Below, one piece after another: positions 57,501-64,000 of a stretch of DNA of 64,000 nucleotides. Position 1 is the stretch's first letter, and each line of letters begins with the position of its first letter. Below the pieces are notes generated by a model. It was not told where the DNA came from and made no database searches. It saw only the letters and a list, made by a program, of their open reading frames with translations. The translations under genes were made by a program, and so were the position numbers. The stretch is from Bog-532 sp963742875 (lineage in GTDB: Bacteria; Actinomycetota; Actinomycetes; Streptosporangiales; Streptosporangiaceae), in the NCBI GenBank assembly GCA_963742875.1, contig CAVUNO010000003.1, positions 186,001 through 250,000 of the forward strand, read 5' to 3'.

Positions 57501-57584
57501 CAGTCCACCGACGGCGACCCGGTCCACCTGGCCCACCTGGCCGCCGCCGTCCTCGCCCCGCCCAGCGTCCCCACCCCGCCATGA
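54573..57584 (+). CDS. FAD-linked oxidase / Fe-S oxidoreductase fusion (GlcD-GlpC type)
   Basis: This 1003-residue protein starts at GTG 54573 (GGAAAC site). Residues 35-180 are an FAD_binding_4 domain (VLPRGAATSIGGQAVNEAVV, GGMIGNNACGSHSVAWGKTV), 240-510 an FAD-oxidase C domain (GGSLSGEHGDGQARSELLP), and 545-640 a two-cluster ferredoxin region (CVGVGACLSASGNVMCPSYR, CLSCKGCKRDCPVGVDMAAY). Two CCG domains follow (RPVCCGLTWISTGQ, DSGCCGLAGNFGFERG), with a Q/A-rich insert of ~45 residues between them. The plan matches D-lactate/2-hydroxyacid dehydrogenases such as Dld-II; the exact substrate is not certain. Confidence 0.92.
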   Translation: MTLSADLAARVRGQVRFDSTSRAVFAADASNYRHVPVGVVQPVDTNDVLATLEVCRQHDVPVLPRGAATSIGGQAVNEAVVIDFSRHLRSVLSIDPDQATARVQPGVVLDDLRAAAAPHGLTFGPDPSTHNRCTLGGMIGNNACGSHSVAWGKTVDNVRALTVVTYDGTQLTVGPATPEEAAGRARERGETGRIYRDLARLADSHAALVRTQTPQLTRRVSGYNLDQLLPENGFNLARALVGTEGTCATMLEATVDLVPAPARRALTLVGYPGMFGAADAAPRFLDLAPLTIEGMDVALIAALRAARPGDQRYKLLPDGEGWLFIETGGGTGAEAEAAAQAVAASAAQTGGTSRIVTDPAEMRTLWGIREAGAGILTRGADGKEAWPGWEDTAVPPGQLGAYLREFRKLMDDHGRRGAYYGHFGDGCVHIRIDFDLVTAPGIAGFRRFIQEAANLVTAHGGSLSGEHGDGQARSELLPRMYSPAMIAAFGEFKNIWDPRDRMNPGVVVRPRRLDADLRVYVPGPRPAARTKLAFAHDGGSLEAATRRCVGVGACLSASGNVMCPSYRATGEEQHSTRGRARLLFEFASGRAGVDAAHADDVAGALDLCLSCKGCKRDCPVGVDMAAYKAEFLAQRYAGRRRPAAHYSLGWLPRWLRLVSRTRSAALLNRAAKVPVLTTLAKRLGGIAPERDIPVLADESFQAWFARRGPRPASSASPAEAAPRLLLWPDTFTNYLEPSIGRAALVALEALGYQVEVPARPVCCGLTWISTGQLEHAKRVMTRTLATLQPWLDAGVPIVGLEPSCTAALKSEATELLPDHPGAKQASASVRSLAEILRPHAGALRARAAERQATAQQAMGGQAPAPRPLGEQSGAQRAAGQQPAAPAAAAPRALVQVHCHQHADLGFDADREVMAALGVQAEVLDSGCCGLAGNFGFERGHYEVSQACGERVLFPAIRADRAASVVADGYSCRTQIRQSTDGDPVHLAHLAAAVLAPPSVPTPP

Positions 57585-57635
57585 CGCTCGCGGGTTGCGT
57601 CAGGGCCGCACCGGGGAAACCCGGCAGCGCGGCCT

Positions 57636-57669
57636 GGTGCGGGCCGCCTGCCAGCCAACGGCCCGCACC
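57636..57669. terminator. Bidirectional terminator hairpin
   Basis: GGTGCGGGCCG (57636-57646) and CGGCCCGCACC (57659-57669) form a perfect 11-bp stem around a 12-base loop. It lies between convergent genes, the oxidoreductase (plus) and the YVTN gene (minus). Confidence 0.75.
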
Positions 57670-57741
57670 CCGCCCAGCCGGGAACACCAAGCCCCTCTCA
57701 CCCGGCGGCAACCATCCAGAGGACCGGGCCGGCACTGCTGA

Positions 57742-58771
57742 TCACATGCGCAGCCTGATCACCGACACCGTGCCGTCGCCGGAGTTGGCCACGTAGGCCG
57801 CGTTGGTACCGCGGTCCACCGCCACCCCCGCCGGGTATGAGCCCACGGGGATGGTGGCTGCTACCGCGCTGGTGGCCCCGTTGATCACCGACACCGTGCG
57901 ACCGAAGGCGTTGGTCACGTAGACGGTGCGGGATGCGGGATCCACCGCCACCCCGAACGGATGGGAGCCCACGGGGATGGTGCGGGTCACTTTGCCGTTG
58001 GCCGCATCGATCACCGACACCGTGGCACTGGCGAAGTTGGCCACGTAGACGGTGCGGGTGGCGGGATCCACCGCCACCCCGTCCGGGTCGGATTCGACGC
58101 GGATGGTGCGGGTCACTTTGCCGGTGGCCGCATGAATCACCGACACCGTGGCACTGGCGAAGTTGGCCACGTAGACGGTGCGGGTGGCGGGATCCACCGC
58201 CACCGCGAACGGCTGGGAGCCCACGGAGATGGTGCGGGCCACGGTACCGGTGGCTTCACGGATCACCGACACCGTGCTACCGCCGTAGTTGGCCACATAG
58301 ACGGTGTGGGCAGCGAGATCCACCGCCACCCCGGCCGGGCCAGGCGCCCACGGGGATCGTGCTGGTCACGGTTCCGCTGGGCGCATCGATCACCGACACC
58401 GTGCCATCGCCGTGGTTGGCCACGTAGACGGTGCGGGTGGCGGGATCCACCGCCACCCCGTCCGGGCCGCGGCCCACGGAGATGGTGCGAGTCACTTTGC
58501 CGTTGGCCGCATCGATCACCGACACCGTGCCACTGGCGTAGTTGGCCACATAGACGGTGCGGGCAGCGGGATCCGCCGCCACCCCGAGCGGGTATGACCC
58601 CACGCGGATGGTGTGGGTCACCCGGTAACGAACCGCGGCCGGAGCATGCGCCGCCGCAGTTACCAGTGGCATCCCTCCCACCACCACCGCCACCACCGCG
58701 GCGCACCACCCACGCGCGGACAACCACCCACCCAGCCCAGCGGCCCTGCGAACGCCTCCCCGTACACGCAT
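57742..58771 (-). pseudogene. Secreted YVTN beta-propeller protein, frameshifted
   Basis: The first frame (58771 down to 58277) has a signal peptide (hydrophobic stretch ~23-46) and three propeller repeats, then reads PVGAWPGRGGGG. The second (to 57742) continues AGVAVDLAAHTVYVANYGGS with four more repeats. At the junction the coding strand has TGGCCCGGCCGGGG; dropping one C gives WPAGV and restores a protein of about 342 residues, the length of the paralogue at 6743-7789. As in that paralogue, each blade carries GVAVDPA-RTVYVAN-ASATVSVID. It is frameshifted or miscalled. Confidence 0.82.
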
Positions 58772-58949
58772 AACCTCTCCCCCCTTGTCCCTTTGCCCCT
58801 AGTCCCGGCGGAAACGGCCGGGCCCCGCCCGCACCGCTCCCACTCAAAGTAATCAGATGTTACCTTACGTAATCAGAACGCGGAGGGCATCCCCTGGGGC
58901 CACCTAAGCGTCACGGCTGAATTGGATAAGCGCGCGGTCATACCTTCGA

Positions 58950-59192
58950 TTAATTGTCCTCAAGTGGCAAAACGTACGTTCCGCGTCCCTGGATTGTCAC
59001 GGTCAGGCCTTCCTCGGCCAGGACCTGGAGGGCATGGCGGACGCTGCCACGGGACACGCCGTACTCGCCCATGAGCTGGGATTCGGACGGCAGCGGCTGG
59101 CGGGGCGGGAACTCGTTGCGCTCGATCCGCGCCCGCAGGATGGCCGCCAGCTGTCTGTACACGGGGACCGGGTCCAGCGGGTTGATCGTCAC
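58950..59192 (-). CDS. Short GntR-type transcriptional regulator
   Basis: From GTG 59192 the 80-residue protein is only a GntR winged helix: PVYRQLAAILRARIERNEFP, LPSESQLMGEYGVSRGSVRH, ALQVLAEEGLTVTIQGRGTY. No effector domain follows. Stand-alone GntR heads are common in actinobacteria. A longer N-terminus is open but has no GntR homology. The target is unknown; the YVTN gene downstream on the same strand starts 178 bases away. Confidence 0.8.
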   Translation of the reverse strand: MTINPLDPVPVYRQLAAILRARIERNEFPPRQPLPSESQLMGEYGVSRGSVRHALQVLAEEGLTVTIQGRGTYVLPLEDN

Positions 59193-59425
59193 GGGCAAGA
59201 TGGTACTGATCAGGTACGTCGTGGCGGCCCTGTCGCTGCGGGAGTTGCTGAACCGGCTGGAAGAAATCGTGGCGGCCAAGTGACCGATTGGGCGGTCCCG
59301 GGACACCTTGCGGCGGATCATCTTCCATCGCCAGCGCCCCGACTGGCAGGTGCACAGCCCGGCCACCGCGCCCACGCCGGACGGGAAGTGGCACACCTGC
59401 GACGGCACCCGGGCGGTGGCGTTCG

Positions 59426-60607
59426 TCACCTGTTTAGTTCCTGCTCAAGCCAGGTCATGCCGCGGGTACGGGCGGTCACCCGGACCGGGCCCAGCAGGCC
59501 TGCCAGCCGCTCCGCGGCGGCGTCCGCCGCCGCGACCGCCTCCGAGCCGGCGTCTTCCAGGAAGCGGCAGACGATCTGCCCGTCGCGGTCCTGCGCCCAG
59601 CCGCCGGCGATCCGGCCGTCCCACCACAGGGTCGGGCCGACGTTGCCGTTCCGGTCGAACAGCCGGGTGGCGTGCTCCCCGAGGAACCACTCCCGCTGCT
59701 GCCAGCCCATGGGCGTGGAGTCCAGCGCCGGCAGCAGCGCCGCCCACGGTTCCGCCGGCGGCGGCGGCTCCAGGTCCCCGGCCAGCACGATGCCGGGCAC
59801 GCCGTCCATGTCCACCTCGTCCGGCTTCAGCTCGGTCAGCACCCGCCGGACCTGTGCCTTGGTCCAGCCCGCCCACCAGCGCAGGTCGTCAGAGGTCGCC
59901 GGGCCGTACGCCTCCAGCCAGCGGCGGGCCAGTTCCACCTCCGCAGCCCCGGTCGCCCAGCCGTCCAGGCCCTGCGGGCACCACGGCGCGAGCGGCGCCC
60001 ACCGGTACTGGTGCGAGGTCCACGAGCCGCGCGGACGGCCCCGCACCACCTGTCCCTGCGCGGCCAGCAGGAACAGGACCCGGCTCGCGATGTTCTGCTT
60101 GCCCTCGTAGGGCTTGCCGCGGGCCAGCGTGATCTGCACCTGCAGCCGTGGGTCATCGGTGGCCAGTTCGGCCGCCGTCGCCTCGCCGCGCGCGGCCAGG
60201 GCGCTGAGCGCGGCCTGCTCGACCTCCGCCAGCCAGCCTTCCACGTCGTCGCCCACGCCTGAGTCGGCCAGCCAGCCCAGCAGCTTGCGGCGCTCGTTGA
60301 CGGCGACCGCCCGCGAGCACGCGGCCTGGATCACCGGTGCGATGTCCAGCGTGGTGACGAAGACGGTGCGGCGCATCCCCAGCAGCCGGAGGAGCGTCTT
60401 GTCCTCATACAGCGCACGCTGCACGTCCGCGATGCCGCCGCCGGTCATCCGCGTCAGCAGCGACAGATAGACCGAGGACGGGTCGGTGCTGTGCACCGCG
60501 ACCAGCGACCGCGCCACCTCGACCGGGTCGTCGGCCTGCACCCCGCCCGCCAGCCGGTGCCGCCACCCCAGCCTGGCCCGCCGCTCCAGCACCCCGATCC
60601 GCTGCAT
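59426..60607 (-). CDS. Winged-helix DNA-binding domain protein (HTH_42, AlkZ-like)
   Basis: The 393-residue protein matches the HTH_42/AlkZ family: RLGWRHRLAGG, VARSLVAVHSTDPSSVYLSL, LRLLGMRRTVFVTTLDIAPV, LARRWLEAYGPATSDDLRWW and GRIAGGWAQDRDGQIV. AlkZ-type proteins are DNA glycosylases that unhook interstrand crosslinks, often in antibiotic self-resistance. The catalytic QxQ/QxD motif is not evident to me, so activity is uncertain. It is monocistronic. Confidence 0.82.
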   Translation of the reverse strand: MQRIGVLERRARLGWRHRLAGGVQADDPVEVARSLVAVHSTDPSSVYLSLLTRMTGGGIADVQRALYEDKTLLRLLGMRRTVFVTTLDIAPVIQAACSRAVAVNERRKLLGWLADSGVGDDVEGWLAEVEQAALSALAARGEATAAELATDDPRLQVQITLARGKPYEGKQNIASRVLFLLAAQGQVVRGRPRGSWTSHQYRWAPLAPWCPQGLDGWATGAAEVELARRWLEAYGPATSDDLRWWAGWTKAQVRRVLTELKPDEVDMDGVPGIVLAGDLEPPPPAEPWAALLPALDSTPMGWQQREWFLGEHATRLFDRNGNVGPTLWWDGRIAGGWAQDRDGQIVCRFLEDAGSEAVAAADAAAERLAGLLGPVRVTARTRGMTWLEQELNR

Positions 60608-60822
60608 GAAGTGAGATTAGCGGGAGGTGACCAGGGCGCGGATCTCCTCGTCGGGGGAATGGGCGAAGGCGCTGCCGAGGGAGATGGCGGCGTCGGCGCC
60701 CGAGCACCGTGGCCGTAGAACTCCAACTCGGCCGCGCCACGACCGCCGGGAATCGCCCGGATTAGAGTGGGCAGCTGTTGAAAGCGCAGCGATGGCCAGC
60801 GATCCGGTAATGGAGGAATGGC

Positions 60823-61626
60823 GTGAAGCTGACCAGCCCGAACGTGGAGACCGTGCTCGACGGCTACCGCCTAGGTTCTGACCAGGGATCGATCGCGTTC
60901 TGCTCGGTCACGTTGGTCGAGGGTCTCGATGAGGGCGGGTCCCTCAAGCGGATCCTGGTGGACACGGGACATACCGGACGGCGGCCGGTCCTAGACGCCG
61001 CCCTGCGCCAGCGGGGCCTGAGCCGGGACAGCATCGACGTCGTCGTCTGCACCCACGCGCACTGGGACCACATCGAGAACCTGGACATCTTCGCGCGGGC
61101 CGAGGTGGTGATGCACCCGGACGAGCGGCGCTACGCCCGCCGCCCGCATCCGAACGACTCCGGCTGCCCGGAATGGATCGACGCGGTCGTCGCCCGGTAC
61201 GAGGACCGGGTCCGGGTCGTGGAGGAGGGAACCAAGCTCCTGCCGGGCGTGGAAATCGTCGCCGCGCCCGGGCACTCGGCCGGGACGATCGCGGTCGCCG
61301 TGGCGACCAGTGACGGGATCGCCGTGATCGCGGGTGATTCGATCCAGAACGCCTTGGTGGCGCGCGAACGGCGCAACGCGCTTGTGTTCTGGAACAACGA
61401 AATGGCCTCGCGCTCCATCGACAAGCTGCTCGCGATCGGTGATGTCATCTACCCGGGCCACGACCTGCCCTTCCGCGTGGGCGCCGGGGGCCGGACGGAC
61501 TACCTCCGCGACTTCGAGCTCACCCTCACCGGCCTCACCGCGGGCCAGCCTGGTCTGGTGCTGACCGATCCAGGCTTCGAGCAGGTCATCATGGATGGCA
61601 TCGAGGAGCAGCGGCTAGGGCCTTAG
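60823..61626 (+). CDS. Metallo-beta-lactamase fold hydrolase
   Basis: The 267-residue protein starts at GTG 60823 with an AGGAATGG site. It has the metal motif CTHAHWDHIENLD (HxHxDH), the second histidine in APGHSAGTIAVAV, the bridging Asp in VIAGDSIQNA, and the last His in IYPGHDLPFRV. The family includes N-acyl-homoserine lactonases and glyoxalases. The lactonase-like spacing is suggestive, but the substrate is unknown. Confidence 0.9.
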   Translation: MKLTSPNVETVLDGYRLGSDQGSIAFCSVTLVEGLDEGGSLKRILVDTGHTGRRPVLDAALRQRGLSRDSIDVVVCTHAHWDHIENLDIFARAEVVMHPDERRYARRPHPNDSGCPEWIDAVVARYEDRVRVVEEGTKLLPGVEIVAAPGHSAGTIAVAVATSDGIAVIAGDSIQNALVARERRNALVFWNNEMASRSIDKLLAIGDVIYPGHDLPFRVGAGGRTDYLRDFELTLTGLTAGQPGLVLTDPGFEQVIMDGIEEQRLGP

Positions 61627-61855
61627 GCCGCGGCTGGGACGGACGACGCGGATGAGCATGATGAGCACCTGCAGTGCCGTGATGACGGCCAGCATGCCCC
61701 AGCCCACGGTGAGGGTCCGCTGCGGAACGAGAGGCCGCGTGGATGAGCAGCTTGCCCCGGTCCCCGGCCGGCCCGGGCAGGGGCGGGTGATCGCGGACGG
61801 CCACCGCGCTGGAGGCGACGACCAGGTCTGTGGTCCCCATTATTTCCTCCGTCAT
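61615..61855 (-). pseudogene. Possible small membrane protein, frame broken
   Basis: From ATG 61855 one frame reads MTEEIMGTTDLVVASSAVAV, RDHPPLPGPAGDRGKLLIHA. The adjacent frame then reads LVPQRTLTVGWGMLAVITAL followed by QVLIMLIRVVRPSRGLRP and a stop at 61615, a convincing membrane helix with a basic C-terminus. One indel would join them into a single-pass protein of about 79 residues. The case rests on the helix alone. Confidence 0.35.
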
Positions 61856-61942
61856 TTTTGCTCTTGCCGTTAGCTTTCCGGCTGGAGGGGCGTTCGCGGG
61901 TGCGGCCTGGTTGCGCCCGGGTAGCGGCGGTAAGGTACCTTT

Positions 61943-61958
61943 TAACTATGTGTAGTTA
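61943..61958. promoter_or_regulatory. Inverted repeat upstream of the PAS kinase
   Basis: TAACTA-TGTG-TAGTTA is a perfect 6-bp inverted repeat 57 bases before ATG 62015, in an AT-rich patch. It is a candidate operator or promoter element for the two-component genes. Confidence 0.4.
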
Positions 61959-62014
61959 GATGGGCACACAACGCAGTCAGGCGGTGTATCACGGGGGCAG
62001 GAGCATCGCGCGGT

Positions 62015-63688
62015 ATGGGAGTATCTCCAGCTGAAGCGGGTCCCGGCCTGGTGCCGGGGGTGGCGCGGACTGGCGCCTCGTCCGAGCTGGCGCACGCCCA
62101 GGCGGCGCTGGCGGAGACCGAGGCGCGCTTCGGCCTGCTGGCCCGGCTGGCACTGGTCGGCATCGTCCAGAGCGACCCAGCCGGACGGGTCGTCTTCGTC
62201 AACGACCGGTGGTGCGCGATGACCGGAGTCGAGGCGGCCGAGATGCTGGGCACCGACTGGCTGGACCTGGTCCATCCCGACGACCGCGGGCGGGTCGAGC
62301 GGGACCTGGCCGGAGGCGCCCGGGAGGGAGAAGTGCAGATCGACGGCCGGCTGTACACCCCGTCCGGCGCAGTGGTCTGGGTCCAGGGATCCGCCGTGGC
62401 CCTGCCGGGGGCGGGCGTCAGCCCGGCCGGGCTGCTGGCGGCGTTTACCGACATCTCCGAGCGCAAGCGAGCGGAAGCGGAATGGGAGGGGTTGCTGGCC
62501 GCCGAACAGGCCGCCGGCCGCAGCCTCGCGGACCAGGCCGAGGACCTCAACTGCCTGATCGCCGCGGCCATCCCCGGCGTGCTCATCACCGACGATCAGG
62601 ACCTGGTCACGCACGCCAACGAGAGCTTCGGGACGCTGTTCGGCATCGAGTCGCCGGACCGGCTGGTCGGTAAGCCCGTGGGCGACACGGTGCGCCTGAT
62701 CGAGAATGTGTTCGCCGATCCCGGCGGATTCGTCCGCCGGACGTCCGAGGTCCTCAGCGCGCGCCAGCCGGTCGAGGGGCAGCAGATGGCGTGCGCCGAC
62801 GGCCGCACGTTCGAATGCGACTACTGGCCGGTCATGGTGAGCGGCCGTTACAGCGGCGATATCTGGCTGGCCTGGGACATCTCGGACCGCAAGGCACTGG
62901 AGGAGCACCGCAAAGGCCTGCTCGAAGAAGAGCTGGCGGCCCGGCGCACCGCCGAGCTGACCCATCGTCAGCTGCAGGAGCAGAACGAGAAGCTCCGGAA
63001 ACTCGGCGAGGCCCGGGCGCAGTTGGTCGCCAGGATGTCGCACGAGCTGCGGACCCCGCTCACGTCGATCGTGTCGTTCATCGAGCTGATCCGGGCGGAG
63101 GCCGGCGGCCTGAGCAAGGACGGCACCCACTTCCTCGACGTCATCCAGCGCAACGCCCACCGGCTGCACCGTATCGTCGGCGACCTGTTCCTGCTGAGCA
63201 TGGTCGAGTCCGGGACCATGCCGCTGGAGCTGGCTCCCGTGTCCATCCCCGAGGTGACCGCCGAGGCGGTCCGGGACGCTTCGGCCGCCGCCGCGGGATT
63301 CGGCATCAGCCTCGACGTCTCACCCGGTAAGGGGCCCGTCGTGCAGGCGGACCAGCTGCGCCTGATGCAGGTGCTCGACAACCTGATCGCCAACGCGGTC
63401 AAGTTCTCCCATCCCGGGGACCGTGTCCGTATCGGGGCCGCCTGGGACGGCCGCGCCTGGCGGATCGACGTGACCGACTCCGGAATCGGCATCCCGCCCG
63501 ATGAGCTCGGCCAGCTCTTCGATCGCTTCGTCCGCGCCTCCAACGCGCGGACCTCGGGGCGGCCTGGCGCCGGCCTGGGCCTGTCCGTGGCCAAGGCGAT
63601 CGTGGAGCTGCACGGCGGCCGCATCATGGTCGACAGCGCCCTGGGCCGCGGCACGACGTTCAGCGTCCACCTTCCGGCGGTGGCGTGA
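62015..63688 (+). CDS. PAS-domain sensor histidine kinase
   Basis: The 557-residue protein has no membrane helix. PAS 1 (about 30-155) includes FGLLARLALVGIVQSDPAGR and PDDRGRVERDL. PAS 2 (about 170-295) includes GVLITDDQDLVTHANESFGT. A coiled coil then leads to HisKA with MSHELRTPLTSIVSFIELI (phospho-His ~349) and HATPase with NLIANAVKFSHPGD, DSGIGIPPDELGQLFDRFVR and GAGLGLSVAKAIVELHGG. The stop overlaps the response regulator start (GTGA). It senses a cytosolic signal; the ligand is unknown. Confidence 0.94.
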   Translation: MGVSPAEAGPGLVPGVARTGASSELAHAQAALAETEARFGLLARLALVGIVQSDPAGRVVFVNDRWCAMTGVEAAEMLGTDWLDLVHPDDRGRVERDLAGGAREGEVQIDGRLYTPSGAVVWVQGSAVALPGAGVSPAGLLAAFTDISERKRAEAEWEGLLAAEQAAGRSLADQAEDLNCLIAAAIPGVLITDDQDLVTHANESFGTLFGIESPDRLVGKPVGDTVRLIENVFADPGGFVRRTSEVLSARQPVEGQQMACADGRTFECDYWPVMVSGRYSGDIWLAWDISDRKALEEHRKGLLEEELAARRTAELTHRQLQEQNEKLRKLGEARAQLVARMSHELRTPLTSIVSFIELIRAEAGGLSKDGTHFLDVIQRNAHRLHRIVGDLFLLSMVESGTMPLELAPVSIPEVTAEAVRDASAAAAGFGISLDVSPGKGPVVQADQLRLMQVLDNLIANAVKFSHPGDRVRIGAAWDGRAWRIDVTDSGIGIPPDELGQLFDRFVRASNARTSGRPGAGLGLSVAKAIVELHGGRIMVDSALGRGTTFSVHLPAVA

Positions 63689-64000
63689 CGGGCCGGGTCC
63701 TCGTCATCGAGGACGACACCGATATCGCGCTCAGCATTCGCACCGTGCTGAGCCGGAGCGGGTTCAACGTGAGCGGCGCCGCCGATGGGCGGCAGGGTCT
63801 GCGCGACTTCCACGCCGGGCGCCCGGACCTGGTGGTGCTGGACATCGGGCTGCCAACCCTCGACGGCTGGCAGGTCCTGGAGCGGATCCGTGACGTGAGT
63901 GATGTCCCGGTCCTTGTGCTCACCGCGCACGGGCAGGAAAGTGAAAAGGTCCGCGGCCTGCACGGCGGCGCCGACGACTACCTGACCAAACCGTTCGGCA
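63685..64000 (+). CDS. Response regulator, 5' part
   Basis: This starts at GTG 63685, overlapping the kinase TGA, and runs off the window. The visible 105 residues are a receiver domain: VLVIEDDTDIALSIRTVLSR (acidic pair), phospho-acceptor in LVVLDIGLPTLDGWQ, Thr in VLVLTAHGQ, and the lysine in DDYLTKPFG. An OmpR/PhoB-type winged helix is expected downstream of the window. It is the cognate partner of the PAS kinase. Confidence 0.93.
   Translation, partial: MTGRVLVIEDDTDIALSIRTVLSRSGFNVSGAADGRQGLRDFHAGRPDLVVLDIGLPTLDGWQVLERIRDVSDVPVLVLTAHGQESEKVRGLHGGADDYLTKPFG

Noticed and set aside
58954..59283. 109-residue plus-strand protein overlapping the GntR gene
   Set aside because: The first ~80 codons are antisense to GntR. 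The last ~27 residues (MVLIRYVVAALSLRELLNRL) could be a tiny peptide but lack support.

Overview
The window is high-GC bacterial DNA with actinobacterial gene content: GTG and TTG starts, many ATGA/GTGA stop-start overlaps, a SAV_915-type domain, DUF5994, a DevS-like GAF kinase, GTP-dependent PEPCK, NrtR-nadABC, and a secreted YncE-like propeller on a PknB-type kinase. A soil or filamentous actinomycete of Streptosporangiales/Trebonia type would fit. That placement is inference from gene content, not a measured affiliation.

Layout. 1-6.6 kb is an exopolysaccharide locus: the 3' part of a processive GT2 synthase, a GH26-like lipoprotein, UDP-glucose 6-dehydrogenase, then two secreted GH26-like paralogues on the other strand, both frameshifted, with an ISAzo13 transposase relic between them. 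A YVTN propeller protein (6.7-7.8 kb) and pckG (8.3-10.1 kb) follow, with CRP-like repeats upstream of pckG. At 10.4-12.7 kb lies a scrambled kdp locus with pieces of kdpD, kdpB and kdpA. Next come a minus-strand operon (DUF2254/SAV_915 protein, stand-alone RAM domain, lysA; 12.7-16.0 kb) and an electron-transfer operon (gltD-like, nifJ, DHOD-like; 16.4-22.6 kb). From 22.6 to 33.3 kb there are signalling, stress and membrane genes: GAF histidine kinase, STAS antagonist, DUF5994, fatty acid desaturase, winged-helix regulator, cold-shock protein, DEAD-box helicase and an anti-sigma-like ATPase. The NAD de novo module (nrtR and nadA-nadB-nadC, 32.6-37.9 kb) is interrupted by an internally deleted IS605 tnpB between nadB and nadC.

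The most interesting part is the 38.0-47.4 kb island, whose base composition looks less GC-extreme than its surroundings. It holds a methyltransferase and a compact cassette: a ~1580-residue protein with two GHKL ATPase domains flanking two phosphoribosyltransferase-like segments, a translationally coupled receiver plus aminoglycoside-phosphotransferase-like protein, and a convergent winged-helix regulator with a PLD-like sensor domain. This reads as an undescribed signalling or biological-conflict system.

47.6-64 kb holds a small membrane protein, an NTF2-like protein, a monooxygenase relic, a PknB-type kinase with a propeller sensor, a ParA/RHH pair with a large nearby palindrome, a thioesterase, a second tnpB relic, a large FAD/Fe-S oxidoreductase, a second (frameshifted) YVTN protein, a short GntR regulator, a winged-helix AlkZ-like protein, an MBL hydrolase, and a PAS histidine kinase followed by a response regulator cut off by the window end.

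At least six reading frames are broken by single-base indels, and most of these look like one-base insertions. Either several accessory genes are recent pseudogenes or the assembly carries indel errors. Raw reads would decide.
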